From NCBI GenBank assembly GCA_039720395.1, contig CM077832.1, positions 23,027,607-23,091,606 of the forward strand: a stretch of DNA of 64,000 nt. Reading direction: 5' to 3'. Under the pieces are notes generated by a model that saw nothing but the letters and a program-made list of their open reading frames with translations, had not been told where the DNA came from and did no database searches. This DNA is from Liquidambar formosana. Taxonomy: Eukaryota > Streptophyta > Magnoliopsida > Saxifragales > Altingiaceae. The position numbers and the translations under genes were made by a program. Below, piece after piece: positions 23,804 through 36,610 of the stretch. The first letter of the stretch is position 1. Every line of letters starts with the position of its first letter.

Positions 23804-26800
23804 AAGCTGCTATCAGGTAGGCCAAGGTCTTCTTCTTCATGGAGCTCCGCAATGACACTACATTCAAGGTACCAATTCAGAAGTGGCATGGTAGCATGGC
23901 TAATGGACGAACCCTGGAGTCCTTCAATGGTCGAGTCTTCCACGGTGAGGATCATGTCTTGGAACATTTCAGTCATAGCCCCTGCATCAAGGTTCTCTGC
24001 CCAGTCTTCTTCTTTCTTTTCCCAGAACTCATCATTGATGGCTTCATCATCCACCATTTCAGCTGTGATTGGATACCATTCGGTGAAGAAAATTTCAAAA
24101 CCCGGAACTCGGATCTTGGTAGCTTGGTCAAAGGTGGGTTCTGGAAACCCGCAATATATAAAATCATCCCCCTCTTTGACGAAGTAACCATTCAAAGTAG
24201 GTCGGTATGGCGAGATCCTCAGGTCTGGCACCCTTCCCTCGACTTTGGCTCTTACCTTCTCCTTGTTCCTCTTCAACATTTCCGCATGATCATTTCTGGA
24301 GGGCTCATATCCTAGCCCAAAGGTGTATGAGGTGACACGGCTTTGAATAGACGTAGGGATCCCTTGTTGGCGACGCCCTAGCCCCATGCCTGGAAAGAAA
24401 CTCATTTTTCTCATTATTTCACCGACGTGCAAATTACCGTGGGAGCAAAAGTCCAAGGGTATTAATTCACCCTTTTCAAGCTCTTTCTCAATGCATTGGA
24501 CATAATCAAACCCAGATAGTGGTACTGCTGCTGATTCTAGTTGTATCTCACATATAGGCACACCTGCGAGTTTCAGTTCATAGTCCCCTTGAAGTGTTAC
24601 TATAGCTCCTTCGTAAGGAAACTTCACCTTTTGATGGAGTGAAGATGGCACAGCCCCAGCAGAATGGATCCAAGGTCGGCCCAACAGCAAGTTGAAACAT
24701 GAAGGCATATCCAACACTTGGAATTTCACCCTGAATTCAGTGGGTCCCATGATAAGAGGCAAAGTAACCACCCCTATTACTTCTCGGTGGGTGTTGTTAT
24801 AGGCTCTTACGATCTGCCTAGATGGCGTGAAATCGTTGGGTCCCAAACCCAAGACAGTGGCAATTCTGAGAGGACATACATTCAGTGTGGACCCATTGTC
24901 GATAAGGACGGTAGGTACCCTCTTCCCCATAGTGTCTACGGTCACATAGAGAGCTTGAGAATGGCTTGGCCCGCTTTTGGGTAGGTCCACATCGGTGAAC
25001 ACGATGGTTGAGTTCTTGGGAGTTGGATTCACCAAATATACCAGCCCCTCGGGAGATGTATCAATGGGCATTTGTACCTGATTCAACAGTTTCAACACGG
25101 TCTGTCTGTGCTTATGCGAGGCCATGAGTAAGCCCCAAATAGTGATGTTGGCATTGGTCTTTTTCAGCTGCCTAAGCACTTCATCCTCTTCTTCTTGCAA
25201 GCTAGGACACCTCTGCCCTTCCAAATCTTCCAACGAATTCTCAGATTCTAGGTGGGGAGGCTTGAAATGGCAACCCCCTCTGGTTATATGGTCTAACTCA
25301 TCATCACTAGCCCATATGTCATGGACTTCCTCGGAGTCATTCATTAAGTCATCCCATTCTATCATGTCAATGCTCTCCATTTCTGTCGGCAAGTCATCCC
25401 AACCTGTAGGGACTATCGGCTCATCTATCATTGGACTTGGACTTGAGTACAGCACATAGTAGTCAAATTTCCCCGATGATTCACCTAATAGGCCAACCTG
25501 AGGATCCCCTGCTTCATATCTTTCTTTCAGCTCTTGTTGGACGGATTTCTTTGGCAACAACAAAACTTTTTGGTCAATGAGGTCCTGAATAATCTTCTTT
25601 AGCATAGAACAAGCCTCAGTGTCATGGCCAAGTGCACGATGGTATTGGCAATATTGGTGAGGGGTTGATGGCCTTGGCTTTGGTGGAAGTGGCATGATAA
25701 GGCTGTTATTGTGGCAAATGGTGAAGAGACGGGTTAAGGTTATGGGGAGTGGAGTTTATTGTCTTATGGGCCGGTGAGGGCGAGAGGATTCAACCCCAAT
25801 GGCATTTATGGTGTTGGGTGGGGGTGTGTTGTTGTGAGATGGGAGAGGATTTCGAGTGACATTTTGATGGGTTGGTGGTGAGATGACTTGCTTGTCAATG
25901 AGGTCTTGGACTTGATGGCGAAGGCGGACACAACGATTGGTGGCATGGCCTTTGGATTGGTGGTACTTGCAGTACTCATTCTCGTTGTAGTTCTTGGGTA
26001 AGGGATTTGGTGGGGGTCTTGGGTCGAGTGGCTTCAATAGGTCATGTCTTACAAGCTTTTCAAGGACTCTTTCGAGTGGGATGAATAGGTCAGTGAATTG
26101 GCGAGGTGGGTTGACATCATTGAGAGAGAAGGGTTCGATGGGTTGAGTTATGGTGTTGACCTCAGCATTGTTCTTCCCAGTAAAGTTTGTCTTACGACTC
26201 CTCACTTCCTCAGTTTTGATTGTCCCATCATTGATAGCATCTTCAACCTGCATGCCGGCGCCAATGAGAGCTTTGAAATTTGGGAAATAGTGGGCAAATA
26301 GGTGCTTGTGATACACGGGCAGCAAGTTCTTAACCACCAGCTGAATTTGGTCCCCCTCATTTGGCCTATCCGTCATTCTCGACGCCTTTTGTCTCCACCT
26401 TGTAATGTAAGCGGAGAAGGTTTCATGAGCCCCTTGCTTGGTAGTTTCCAGGTCCCTTCGAGTAACATCCACCTTTGTGTTGTACTTGTAGTGCTCCGAG
26501 AACTCATTGCATATGTCTTCCCAAGTCCGGGTTCTATTCTCATCCAAGGACAAGAACCATTTCAAAGCAGAAGTGGCCAAGGTTTCATGGAACATTTGAG
26601 CTAAAAGCTCGTCGGTGGCCCCTCGAGGGTGCATGGCTCGCACATACATCTTTAAATGAGTCTTAAGGCAACCCATCCCATCGAACTTTTCTAACTCCGG
26701 CATTTTGAATTACAATGGAATACGAGCCGTTGGAAGCAGAGATAAAGTCCGCACGTCGACCATGTCATCAGCCCTACGAATCCCTTTTATAGTTCTCTCC

Positions 26801-27204
26801 AAAGCTTCTACCTTGCTAGCTAACACGGAATCACTGCTAGAACCTTTCCCTTTGGTTTCCCTTTCTAGGTTGGTGACCACAGGTTTCGAGCTACTTTTCC
26901 CCCTTGTCTTGGTGTTCTCATTGGATTGAGGTCCCTCTTCGGTGCCAGCCCCATGAGGTATACCCGAGGAATGGGCCTTAGAGCCATTTTGTTCAAGATC
27001 CGCCATCTTCTGTTGGTTCTCTTGAGCCATTTTCAATGCGGTATCGGATGTCTCGGCGGTATGATCAAGCTTGGTCATGATGGCTTTCAGGCAAGCCTCA
27101 AGGTCAAAGTGCCCCTCACTAGTTCTTTTGTCGGCCATGTTCGTATGATGGGTAAACTTAACACTCACTAGACACCCTTGCGGATTGCGGATCCAAGCCA
27201 ACAT
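23800..27204 (-). pseudogene. gag-pro: E1 gag-protease with G-patch
   Basis: One frame from about 27204 to the stop at 23800, interrupted only by TAA at 26710-26712 and TAA at 25756-25758. The clearest start is the ATG at 27138 (MADKRT), but similarity with E2 extends upstream to 27204. In order: coiled N-terminal part; retrotransposon gag core (PHLKMYVRAM-like, KWFLSLDENRTRTWEDI); two Cys/His zinc-knuckle-like motifs (YCKYHQSKGHATNRC and YCQYHRALGHDTEAC); aspartic protease with LIDNGSTLNVCP; and a G-patch (GMGLGRRQQG, FGLGYEP). The capsid packages RNA and the protease matures the polyprotein. E2 has sense codons at both stop positions. Confidence 0.9.
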
Positions 27205-27991
27205 GTCTATGGATAGAAAAGTTTTAACCTTTAGCCTAAAGACTTGTCCTAAACCTCCATATTTTCCTTAATGAACTCGGTCTCTACACCATGTTCAATT
27301 AATTCATTCCTTTTATCCAATTACCTTTACAAGGGTCATGGATTAAGGGTATGTTTTAAAGAATAGGGCATAGAGTCCATCAATTAGGTTTAATTATTCC
27401 CCTAGGACTAGCACATCACAAACATAGCCTTATATCCTACTTCCTTAATTTATTCCTCCTAACCCATGACCTTAACGAAGGTTGGGGTTTAAAGGTCTAT
27501 GTTAAGGGCATAAGATATAAAGCCTCACACCACAAACACGGCATAGCATCATTATAAACAAATGTGGGTACATAAAAGTGAGACCATAGTGTCCTACAAG
27601 GCCCACTACATGAACTAAAAGAGGGTAGGCTGGGGTCCTTCACTTGCTTGAGCAATCCTTATACCTAACCACATGTGGCATCAGGAACGCCGCGTGGGTC
27701 CAGCAGTACGTGATCAACTCATTTAATATACCCAAGGGCAAGCCCAAGGGTACTAGGCAAGAGAGGTTGATAGCTTTCGTCCCAACACTTGGAATCAGGA
27801 AAACCAAGGTTGAAACTAGGCCCATCGTTGGCAAGGATACATCGAGGGACATCGATCCTAGCATGCAAGAGTTTGCGCACACAATGCAATAGATGAAAGC
27901 ACACAATCAAGTGGATGCAATGTGATTGATTTTAATTAATCATAAGAAATTAACTTAGCCCAATTAAACTTTATAGAGTCTAGCCCACAAA
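27205..27991 (-). other. E1 leader between primer site and gag
   Basis: About 790 bp. The part at 27640-27906 is well conserved with E2 (56287-56491) and stays open on both strands, which argues for conserved RNA (packaging or translation control) rather than for a clear protein. There is no sign of the extra ORF1 found upstream of gag in some Ogre elements. Confidence 0.55.
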
Positions 27992-28009
27992 TCCCCAGCG
28001 GAGTCGCCA
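27992..28009 (-). other. Primer binding site of E1
   Basis: TGGCGACTCCGCTGGGGA on the minus strand, three bases after the 5' LTR. It matches, as I recall it, the 3' end of a plant tRNA-Arg with CCA, the primer used by Ogre-type elements. Confidence 0.75.
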
Positions 28010-29743
28010 AACTGTGAACCCCGGAAATTGGGCCCACGAGGGATTGACGAAAAGATTAAAGAAAGATTAGGTTAAGTTTGAAAAAGGAAAAGGAGTCGCC
28101 ACCTTATTTTTTAAAGGAAACAAGGAAAACCCTAAAAATAGTTTGTTTTAGGAAAACAATTTGAATGACTCCATGTTTAAAAAGGAAAGGCAAAAACAGT
28201 CTTTTGGAAACCAAAGAAATCGGGGATTCGGAGGCTAAGTTATGACATGGGAAGGTTCTAGGCAAAGCCTATAGGCACCCATGTCACCCTTTCGGTCTCT
28301 CAGTTCATTTGGGCTAAATCAAGATCTTTTCCATACAAAAATCAGCAAGTATATCATTACAAGAATTGCATGCATATCATATATTTCATTCATCCATCCA
28401 TGCATAACAAACAAATAAAACAGAAAATAAAAAGAAGAAAAGAAAACAAAAAGAAACCTAGGATGCTTGGATCCTAGAACGGACTTGAGCCTCACGAAGA
28501 GCGCCTACGTACCATGCAGCGAAATACATGGATCAAAGTCCACGTAGTTCGAATAGGAATAGGGTTAAATCCTAATATAAACCTATGGTAAAAACCCTAG
28601 GTTTCCTTATTTGAAAAAAGAGTTGAATATGATAGAAAGTTTGATTTTAGAAAGAACTCCACAAAATGGAAACTTTGATAAAAACAAAATTTTGTTGGTT
28701 AAGGAAACCCTGGATTTAAACCATAGACTTGTATTAAAAATTAACCCTAGAGAGGGAGAAGGGAAAGAGTTAAGGAAGAGAGGTGAATTGGGGCACCTTC
28801 ACACCCACTTACCTGAGCGCAATAGCTCCAAGCATTAGCCATTTCAAGCATTGGCAGCCCTATTTGCCTTAAGACAAATACCACACCTATTTGCACCCTT
28901 ACACGTGCTCAAAACCATACAAAAATACTAACATGCAAATCTGGACAGAATAGTATTATGGCCTAAAATCATCTACTAAGCATGCTAATAACAAAAACAG
29001 CAAACTTTCATAAGCCCTAACACAATCCTAGAACCATACCATGCATAAAAACCCTAGAATGGACTAACATGCATGCAAAAATATCATGTTTACTCCATAT
29101 GAAAAACATATACAGCAAACATGAAGAAGAACCAATGAAAAGACCTACTTTATCATGCTGTATGAAAACTAAAACAAAACAAGGACACTAACAACCCTAA
29201 ACTCACAAATATGCTTAAAAACTTACAAAAAAAACTTCACACATACTAAAATAAACCTAAACAGAACCTAAATCATGCATATTAACTAACTAAAGCAATA
29301 AAACATGATAAGAAACCCTAAAACTAACATGCAATAACACTAATCCTAGCACAAGGACAACAGGAGCACAAGAATCACACCGATGCTTAAAAACCTAAAG
29401 GATAGCCCTAAAGCATGCTAAAATTATGATAAACAGTAGATATTCCATGTATATTAACTAGCTAGAGTGTTAATACATGATAAAAAAGCTACCTTTAACA
29501 TGCAATAGGCCTATCCTATATGAAAACCCATATTCAGCATAAGAAGGAGTAAGGCATACCTTAGGAAGAGGCTTCCTTGTTGCTGTAGAGACTCTCTCTT
29601 CCTCTTATGGATGACTTGAACCAATGTTCTCCAAGGCTACAGCAAGAACTCCAACTCTCCTTCAAGTCTCTCTCTCTTATTCCCTCTCTAACACTTAGGT
29701 TTTTAGGCATAAAGTGGCCCCCTTTGTGCTGAAACATAAGGGG

Positions 29744-29753
29744 GTATTTATAG
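29744..29753 (-). promoter_or_regulatory. TATA box of the E1 5' LTR
   Basis: CTATAAATAC in element sense, about 195 bp downstream of the palindrome. The same box occurs in the E2-type LTRs. Confidence 0.65.
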
Positions 29754-29950
29754 ACTTCAATTAGGATTAACCAATGGCTGGGATTAAAACCCTAAAAATT
29801 AATCCAAGGGCTATTAGAGACCCCCTTAGGGCTTAAGTAACTCAGAAGTTACCAAAAATTAGAAGGAAACTCGTCCAAAAGAGCCCAAATACGTCAAAAT
29901 AGGCAAGAGTCCGCTTTAGCAAGGAATCATGGTGCAAATAGGAAAGTGCT

Positions 29951-30030
29951 CTCGGGTGACCATCAGGGCCTGGGGGGCTAGCCACCTGGGCCCAGGCGGC
30001 TAGCCACCCGGGGCTGGGTGGTCACCCGAG
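29951..30030. repeat. 80-bp GC-rich palindrome, copy 5 (E1 5' LTR)
   Basis: Same 80-bp arrangement as copy 1, with CTCGGGTGACC outer arm and inner GGCTAGCC cores. Confidence 0.9.
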
Positions 30031-30740
30031 CCCACTTCGGATTTTTCTCCTATTTTGCCTCCTTTCCCTTCTAGAAGTGTTTCAGGGGGCAAATTAACTC
30101 CGATTTTGATGAAACAAAAGCCAAAACGACCGTGTTTCGATGAGTAATATGTTTTTGAACATTTTAGGGTAAAAACCACTAACCATGGGGGCATGGTTAG
30201 GTTTGAACAAGGCAGTTAACCGCTATGCTCTACCTTTGCTAAGCATAGGCATGCACATAGAGTCAAACCAAACACTTTCCATATCAAAATTGAACTTCAT
30301 AAAACACTTTTGGGGGTAAAATGATGACTAATGAAAGTCAATTTGAAAAGATTTGGTTGATAATTGTGAGTCAATTAGAGCTAACCCAAAGAAGGGTCAA
30401 TTAACCAACTTGAACTGTATTGAGCCATTTTAATCCCGAGCCATTGTTTTATCAAATTGACACTAGAAATACCTCTTATGCATCCATATGAGCTCCAATT
30501 GACAATTTGGAGATCATTTCAAGGTCAAAAGAAAAGTTTGGGACTTAAAAGACGATTATGCCCCTCGAGTCACAAAAGCTCTTATTATCCCTCAAGATCA
30601 ACTCCGAATTGAACCAAAATTCATATCCCTTGTCCTTGTGACTCTAGAAAACTAATGCAAGTGACTAGACTAAAAAACAAAACAAAAACATGCATGAAAT
30701 GATGAGCCCTAGTAAGGTAGTGCAAAAATGGGGTGTGACA

Positions 30741-33630
30741 CTTACAGTACTTTTATTTATGCAATATGATTGTATAATTGTGTGTGGATGATGATTATGG
30801 ACTAAGCCCCCTTAAACCAATTGTGATTGGCCGTCTTATGGGTTGTGAAATATTTTTCAAAGGGTTGTAATTTATTTATGGTGATGTAATTTTTTAATTG
30901 GGGCTTGCATGCCACCTTTTTCTCCTTCACTCTCTCTATCATTCTCTTATGTACCCCACATTCCCCTTATGTATCCCTTTCTTTAAATTATGTAAATGTT
31001 ATGTAATCGAGAGCGCACTAAGGAGCATGGTGGACTCAAAAGAGCATAGTAGAGCCCAACAAGCCAATGGTGGAGACCATCAAGCTCATAGAGGAATTGG
31101 AGGACTTGAAAGCTTAGAGAAGACTTTCAAGAATGCATGCATGTTTCCATTGAATGTTTTATGATCACCTACACCTACAATAGACCTTGGATTCAATCTA
31201 TTGGCTTGGATTGAATCTTCTTAAAGTCCATAATCATCATAGTGGGAGCTTTAATTTATGAGATAATTGTATTAGCTCCAATACCATGGTTTGGTATATA
31301 TTACCTATTCACTTAGGGACTAATATCAAAATATGGTACTTTATATATGTTGATATATAATAGCATGCGATGTATGATTTATAATAGCATGAGATGTATG
31401 ATTATAAATAGCATAATTTATATGTTTAAATTTTGATACATAGGATGCATGTTAATTTGATGAGACCCTTTAAAACCCCTCTTATTTAATATTAAGTTGA
31501 AAATAGAGAAGTCATTGGGGAATGAATTCTTCATTGCCTTCCATCATTATAGGATCATCTAACATCCCTTAATGTGGGTACCTGGCTGCAGACATTTAGG
31601 AGCTACCCATGTTAAAGACATTACTTGAAACTATTACATATGAGATATCATGGGGTGCCTAAACTGGTATATACCAAGAAACTAACATGTGAGGTATATA
31701 TTTAGCGAAACATACCTATGTGAATGATGGGTTTAACTTAACTAGGGAAGTATTCCAAGAAACTAACATGTGAGGTGTATGTTCCCTAGAGGCAAAATGA
31801 TTGGAACTTGCTTATGAAGCAATAGACAAAGAGTTGTCTTCTTATTGTGGGTTAGAAGTCAAGAAACTAACATGTGAGGCTTCTAGGTCACAGTGGGACC
31901 CCAATCCCCATTAGGAATGAGATTCCCGAATTCCATTAGAGGGTGTATGGAATTTGATAAAATAGTGGGAGGTACCATATGATTAAAGACCCAATCATTA
32001 TGGATAAAAATGAAATCTAATTCTTTGTTTATGTAGATTACCTAATTACTCACCTCAAAACCCCTATTTCCTAATATAGGATATTGATAGTTTGACTAAA
32101 CCCGATTTCTTTGATTGACTTAGGAAATTGAGAATTGTTCTCAATTTCAAAAGATTGTTTATATGCTATTAAGCCTTTTATTAAAGGCCCTCCATAAAAC
32201 ATCCTAAGAAGAAAAACACACTATGCGCAATTGGCATCTTGTTGCCATGCTATATGATAGTATTGATGACTAATGAGCTTCAGAAGCAAAATTAGTCAAT
32301 GCAAGTGCCTTTGATGTCCTACATCACATACAAAGGTTGTATTATGAGTGAAATAATACTATAAAGTATAGTACTTGTAAAGGACTTCTTCTAGACTAGG
32401 ATGTAATAAAAGTTGTTTATTAATAATCATTCTTTTGAAAAATGGTTAATCACATAGAATAGCTTGAGAAGCTAGATGTGATTTAAAATGGAAGCATAGA
32501 GGAAAGCAAGTCTTGAAAAGTCAAAGACAAAGAAATATAATTATTTTGTAGTAAATATAAGGTATTGTAAAGGGAACTTGATAAAGTATCAGTCTTCCTA
32601 GAAGAACCAAACTTTTGAAGTTTTGGTTCATGCTCTAAACTAAATTGTTGGTTAGTTCTGCTTCTTGGTTTTTGGATTCTAGTGTAATCTAAATCGAAGC
32701 AGAAAGTTAAGTAGATAATAAGTTACCTTTAAAAATTTTAATAGAGCAAGAGTTGCTAGATTAATTTTGGGAACTTATTTCTTAACTAAGTCATTTAAGA
32801 CATTCTAGAAATTTGATTTCTGAATTTAAATGACTAATTCGAGCGAATGCAACGTATTCCGAGAATACAAGACATGTAGAGACTCTCATTTAAATGTAAC
32901 GATTATGACTTGGTTATGAGATGACCAAACCCATCTTTTACTTGGTGAAGTGAATGAGTTACATTTATAATTTGACTATACATTGTGATGTATACAGTCA
33001 TGTAGAGCATGCATTCAATTATAGTAGACTCATCTTAGAATACCATAGCTCAATGGTGAATCTAAGAGAACAAATTGAACCCTATTAAGATATGGTTTGA
33101 TCCATGATGAGTTTTACTAATGTATCCATCTAGGATATACCTTAAAATTGCTACATATTGATAATTTAGGGTTCACTCCAGTTTTGTCCCAATTATATCA
33201 GATATGATATGGGAAGAAACCCAACTTAAAGAAGTTAAGGCTTGGGCTTGTGCTACGTTTGTCTGGAAACATAATGTAGACAATCTGGAAATAAGGTCAA
33301 GTAAGTGTTGAATTGTGGTATATCCTAAAAGTGGTTGGGATAGTATTTCTATTACTCTAATGAACAAAAGTTAACCATTAGGATGATTGCTGGATTTTCT
33401 TGAGAAAGAGTTCATTCAAGAAAGATGCAAAAGTAGATAGAATTTATAGAATTGTTTGTAAAGCCACAAACCAACAAAGATCCAACCCTTGCCCCTATTG
33501 AGGCAAAACCTTTAATTACACCACATTCTTTTCATAGATCAAATTGGATATTTCTTTAACATAAGAGAGATATTGTATCTCCATTAGAATGTGAAAGAAT
33601 TGTTCTTTGGTGATCTTTATCACCAAGATA
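30741..33630 (+). mobile_element. Copia interior, middle part
   Basis: Resumes the copia interior directly after the target duplication CTTAC (30741-30745). 30741-32066 is the part also present inverted at 1-1330. Beyond it the sequence is AT-rich and decayed; I cannot identify Gag or integrase domains with confidence. Confidence 0.65.
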
Positions 33631-34890
33631 ATCCTATTGATTATGATTAGGCGATGTTTGACATCAACTTGAGAAATGACTAAGAGTCATTAAATCCAAT
33701 ATGGACAGGTAGAGACCTAAAAGGCTTGGCTATTTAAGAATGTCTTCAACATAGGCAAAAAGTTGTCTATAAAGAAACTTGTTTGATAATAGTTATGCTG
33801 AAATCCATTTGGATCTTGTTATCTATAAACACACATTTTAAATATGAGATATGTCAAAAAGGATATAAAAAGATGTTATATCAAATGGTGAAAAACCATA
33901 AAAGTGTGTAAGTTATAGAAGTCTATTAATAGACTACAAGGTTCTCATAATTAGAACATCTATAAAGTTGAAGTAATCAAATTTTTTGATTTCTCTCATT
34001 GTATAGATGGACCATGAGTGTATAAAAGGTTAGTGGGAGTGTGATCGTTTTTCTTTATCCTAAGTATAGATGACATCCTAATCATTATGAATGATATATG
34101 AATGACATCCTAATCATTTTGGTTTTTGGAGAAAAACTAATTCATGAAAGATTTGGCAGAAACATCCAACAAGATCTATAGAGATAGATCATATAGATTG
34201 CTAAGTATCTCCAAATCATCAAACATAGTTGAAATCTTGAAGGAGTTCAACATGGAGAATTCTAAGGGAGGTCTGATTTACTTTAGATAATAATTCATTA
34301 TTCAAGGGCATGTGCCCTAGGATAACACAAGTAAGGTTCTTAAAGTGTTAAGAAGCCTTATTCTACACTATGTATTGAACCTGATATCTATTATGTTGTA
34401 ATTGTTACAAATAGTTATCAGTCAATTCAAATTTGGAATATTGGATTGTATATGGAAATTATAAACTCATAGTAGATGGGTATATGGATTTGGATATAAT
34501 CCATATGGGGTATATTTTATATTCACTTTAGTTGGTGAAATACTTAATGGAAGAACTGTATGAAAGATACAGTGGATTCCATTATTAAGGATGAATTAAT
34601 TGTCGCATTGTCTAGGAGACTGTTTGGATCTATAAGTTCATTTAGAACTTGGAGTTGTTCCTTCCATTGAGTTGCCCATACCTTGTTTTGTGACAACAAT
34701 AGGTCTATAGCTCAAGCATAGGAATCACTTTCTCATCAAAAGGTCCAAACACATAGAGCGGCAATTCCAAGTGATTAGAGGAATCATTGGAAAAGGTAAT
34801 AGATACATTACAAAAGATATTATCTACATAAGTTTTTGTAGACCTACTGACTAAAGCTTTAAAACATAATTAGTTATGTCTAAGACCAAC
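33631..34890 (+). pseudogene. Copia reverse transcriptase and RNase H, decayed
   Basis: Fragments in several frames recall Ty1/copia pol in the right order: GQVET then LKSIWILLSI (about 33700-33830), VYKRLVG followed by a relic of the YVDD region (about 34015-34110), KIYRDRSYRLLSISKSS (about 34170-34225), RSKHIERQFQVIRG (about 34740-34785) and FVDLLTKALKH (about 34835-34870). Many stops and frameshifts are present, so no active enzyme is made. The order ends just before the polypurine tract, as in intact elements. Confidence 0.85.
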
Positions 34891-34937
34891 ATCTTAAGAA
34901 GATAGGTATGCGATACATGGTCGATTGGCTTTAGTGC

Positions 34938-34948
34938 AAGTGGGAGAT
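34938..34948 (+). other. Polypurine tract of the copia element
   Basis: AAGTGGGAGAT directly before the 3' LTR start TGTTAGG. This is the usual plus-strand primer of plant Ty1/copia elements. Confidence 0.85.
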
Positions 34949-36610
34949 TGTTAGGATTATGCCCTAGAGCCAATCATAGAGATGATTGTTTAGGGATTAG
35001 GAACAATCATTTGATTTCATTTATGTATGTCACATTTATTATTGATTTAATAAAAGGGCTTATTCTATTATGTTTATATGCATCATTTATATTTACATAA
35101 TATGTCCATGGAGTTAGAGTTGAGATATGAAATTACAAAGGGTTGTAATTTTGAGACTCTAAATATATCTAATTTTGAGACTAAACTCCTAAAGTATTCC
35201 TAGTTGAAGGTTCACTATGATGGACAATAATGAACCATAGGACTAGCACTTGTTAGGTTGACTCTATAGGAGGATAGCTAGTCTCAAGCTATTTGTGTGG
35301 AGACACTACAACCAACAAGTGGGTGCCTATTACGAGAATAGGTACACTGAATGTGACCAAAGATATGAGATAAACTGAATAGAGTTTTATCCTGCCTGTC
35401 AATCAGTTTCTCATTGTTATAGTGGTACAAGTAATCCTTAGACCTGAGACACCATAGTTGTCTTATGCTTGTAGCTTTAGAAGTTTGATAACACTAAGTG
35501 CAAATCCTATTCAGGGGTTTGCAAAGGTGTTCATTGGCCCTACTGCTATGTGTATGAAGACATGTGAGTGATCAACAAGGGATCCATCACTCTCAGGAAA
35601 AAGAGAGAGAATGTCTTATATAGCATTCATAATATAACTCATTAAATCCATGGCCATGGTAGGATGAATATGAAAAGAGTTTCATGAGTTCATCAATGAG
35701 TTGATATCTATGAATGAGTATAAAGTAATTAAACTAGGGACTTGACAGACTTCCATGTCCTATTAGTTTAATTGGAGACATTGTGTTGAAGGAAGGATGC
35801 AATTGTAACCTATAAACTATAATAGAAGGGTTCTTTGTTAGATACTTATTCACCTCATTAAGGACAACACCATGAACCATATGCTAGGTGTTATTCATGG
35901 TTAGTAGAAGCCCTAATTGATATAAGTGAGTTATAATCAATTAGGGAATTGGAAGGAGTTCCAATTAGACCCTGAATGGAAAGAGTTCCATTGTGCACAC
36001 TTTGTGCTATTCCTACTACTTGATGATGTGAACCCAATGGGTCACACACTGATCATGCAAGATGAGCTTTTAAGTCTATGAGAGAAAGGGTATGAGTGCA
36101 TAAAGAATAGTTCTTTAAGGCCTTGTTTGTATTTGATGTAAACAATAGGGGTTATTGTGCAATTTAGGGAAATTGCACAAAACCCTAAAAGGGTTCTCCC
36201 CTTGGGCCGGCCCCTTTAGTGTGGCATATATAAGTCATACTTATGTGTGACATGGCATAGGCTTGCTTGCACACTCCCAACTCTAGCCGTCCAAAGTGTT
36301 GGAGGCTTTCTTCTCTCTTTCTTTCTTCTCCACCTCTAGCAACAATAAGGAAGAAGAAGGAAAAGACTTGAAGCTCTAGCTAGGTGTGGATACCGTTGGA
36401 GGCAGCACACTTGGGCTGCTCATTCACCGCTGTCCGGAATCAAAGCTTGGAGCAAAAAGGAGAAGACAAAAATTCTGTAAGTGTTCTAACCCTCTTTGTA
36501 GTTAGGGTTTGATTTTGTGTTATGCATAGTTAGATTCATGGGCTGTGGAATCGTAGGAAAAATTTTTATATTCCGCACTTCAATTTTTCCCTCTTGTTCA
36601 ATTCCCAACA
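34949..36610 (+). mobile_element. Ty1/copia 3' LTR, complete
   Basis: 1662 bp from TGTTAGGATT to TTCCCAACA, with a TATA box at 36225-36234. It abuts the E2 hairpin array at 36611, which indicates that copia inserted into E2. The matching target duplication on the left side cannot be found because that flank is rearranged or outside the window. Confidence 0.92.
36225..36234 (+). promoter_or_regulatory. TATA box of the copia 3' LTR
   Basis: CATATATAAG, identical to the box in the 5' LTR. Confidence 0.55.

Larger units (their letters stand above)
7049..30740 (-). mobile_element. E1: complete Tat/Ogre-like Ty3/gypsy element, nested in copia
   Basis: A 23.7-kb element running right to left. The target duplication CTTAC lies at 7044-7048 and 30741-30745. 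LTR termini are TGTCACACC... and ...GGTTCACA in element sense. The primer site matches plant tRNA-Arg. The order is gag-protease, RT, two RNase H domains, integrase, then a 3' block with two antisense genes and a hairpin array. The dual RNase H, the intron-like gap between protease and RT, and the long 3' region are typical of the Tat/Ogre clade; I cannot place it more exactly. Coding frames carry only a few nonsense changes and no frameshift in pol, and the two LTRs are very similar where I compared them, so the insertion looks fairly young. Confidence 0.93.
28013..30740 (-). mobile_element. E1 5' LTR, complete
   Basis: 2728 bp, from TGTCACACC to GGTTCACA in element sense. It contains the 80-bp palindrome (29951-30030), a TATA box (CTATAAATAC on the minus strand, 29744-29753), a splice donor motif (28807-28814) and the primer site directly after it. 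Confidence 0.95.

Noticed and set aside
23839..24315. Open frame of 158 codons on the + strand over E1 protease
   Set aside because: It is a shadow of the gag-protease frame on the opposite strand; other long + strand frames at 20258-27204 and 45484-55932 are of the same kind.
20258..27204. Endogenous pararetrovirus or retrovirus-like element with envelope
   Set aside because: No movement, coat or envelope gene is seen; order RT-RNase H-integrase, tRNA-Arg primer and long LTRs fit a Ty3/gypsy retrotransposon.
27992..28009. tRNA gene fragment
   Set aside because: Only 18 bases match a tRNA 3' end and they lie exactly at the LTR edge, so it is a primer binding site.
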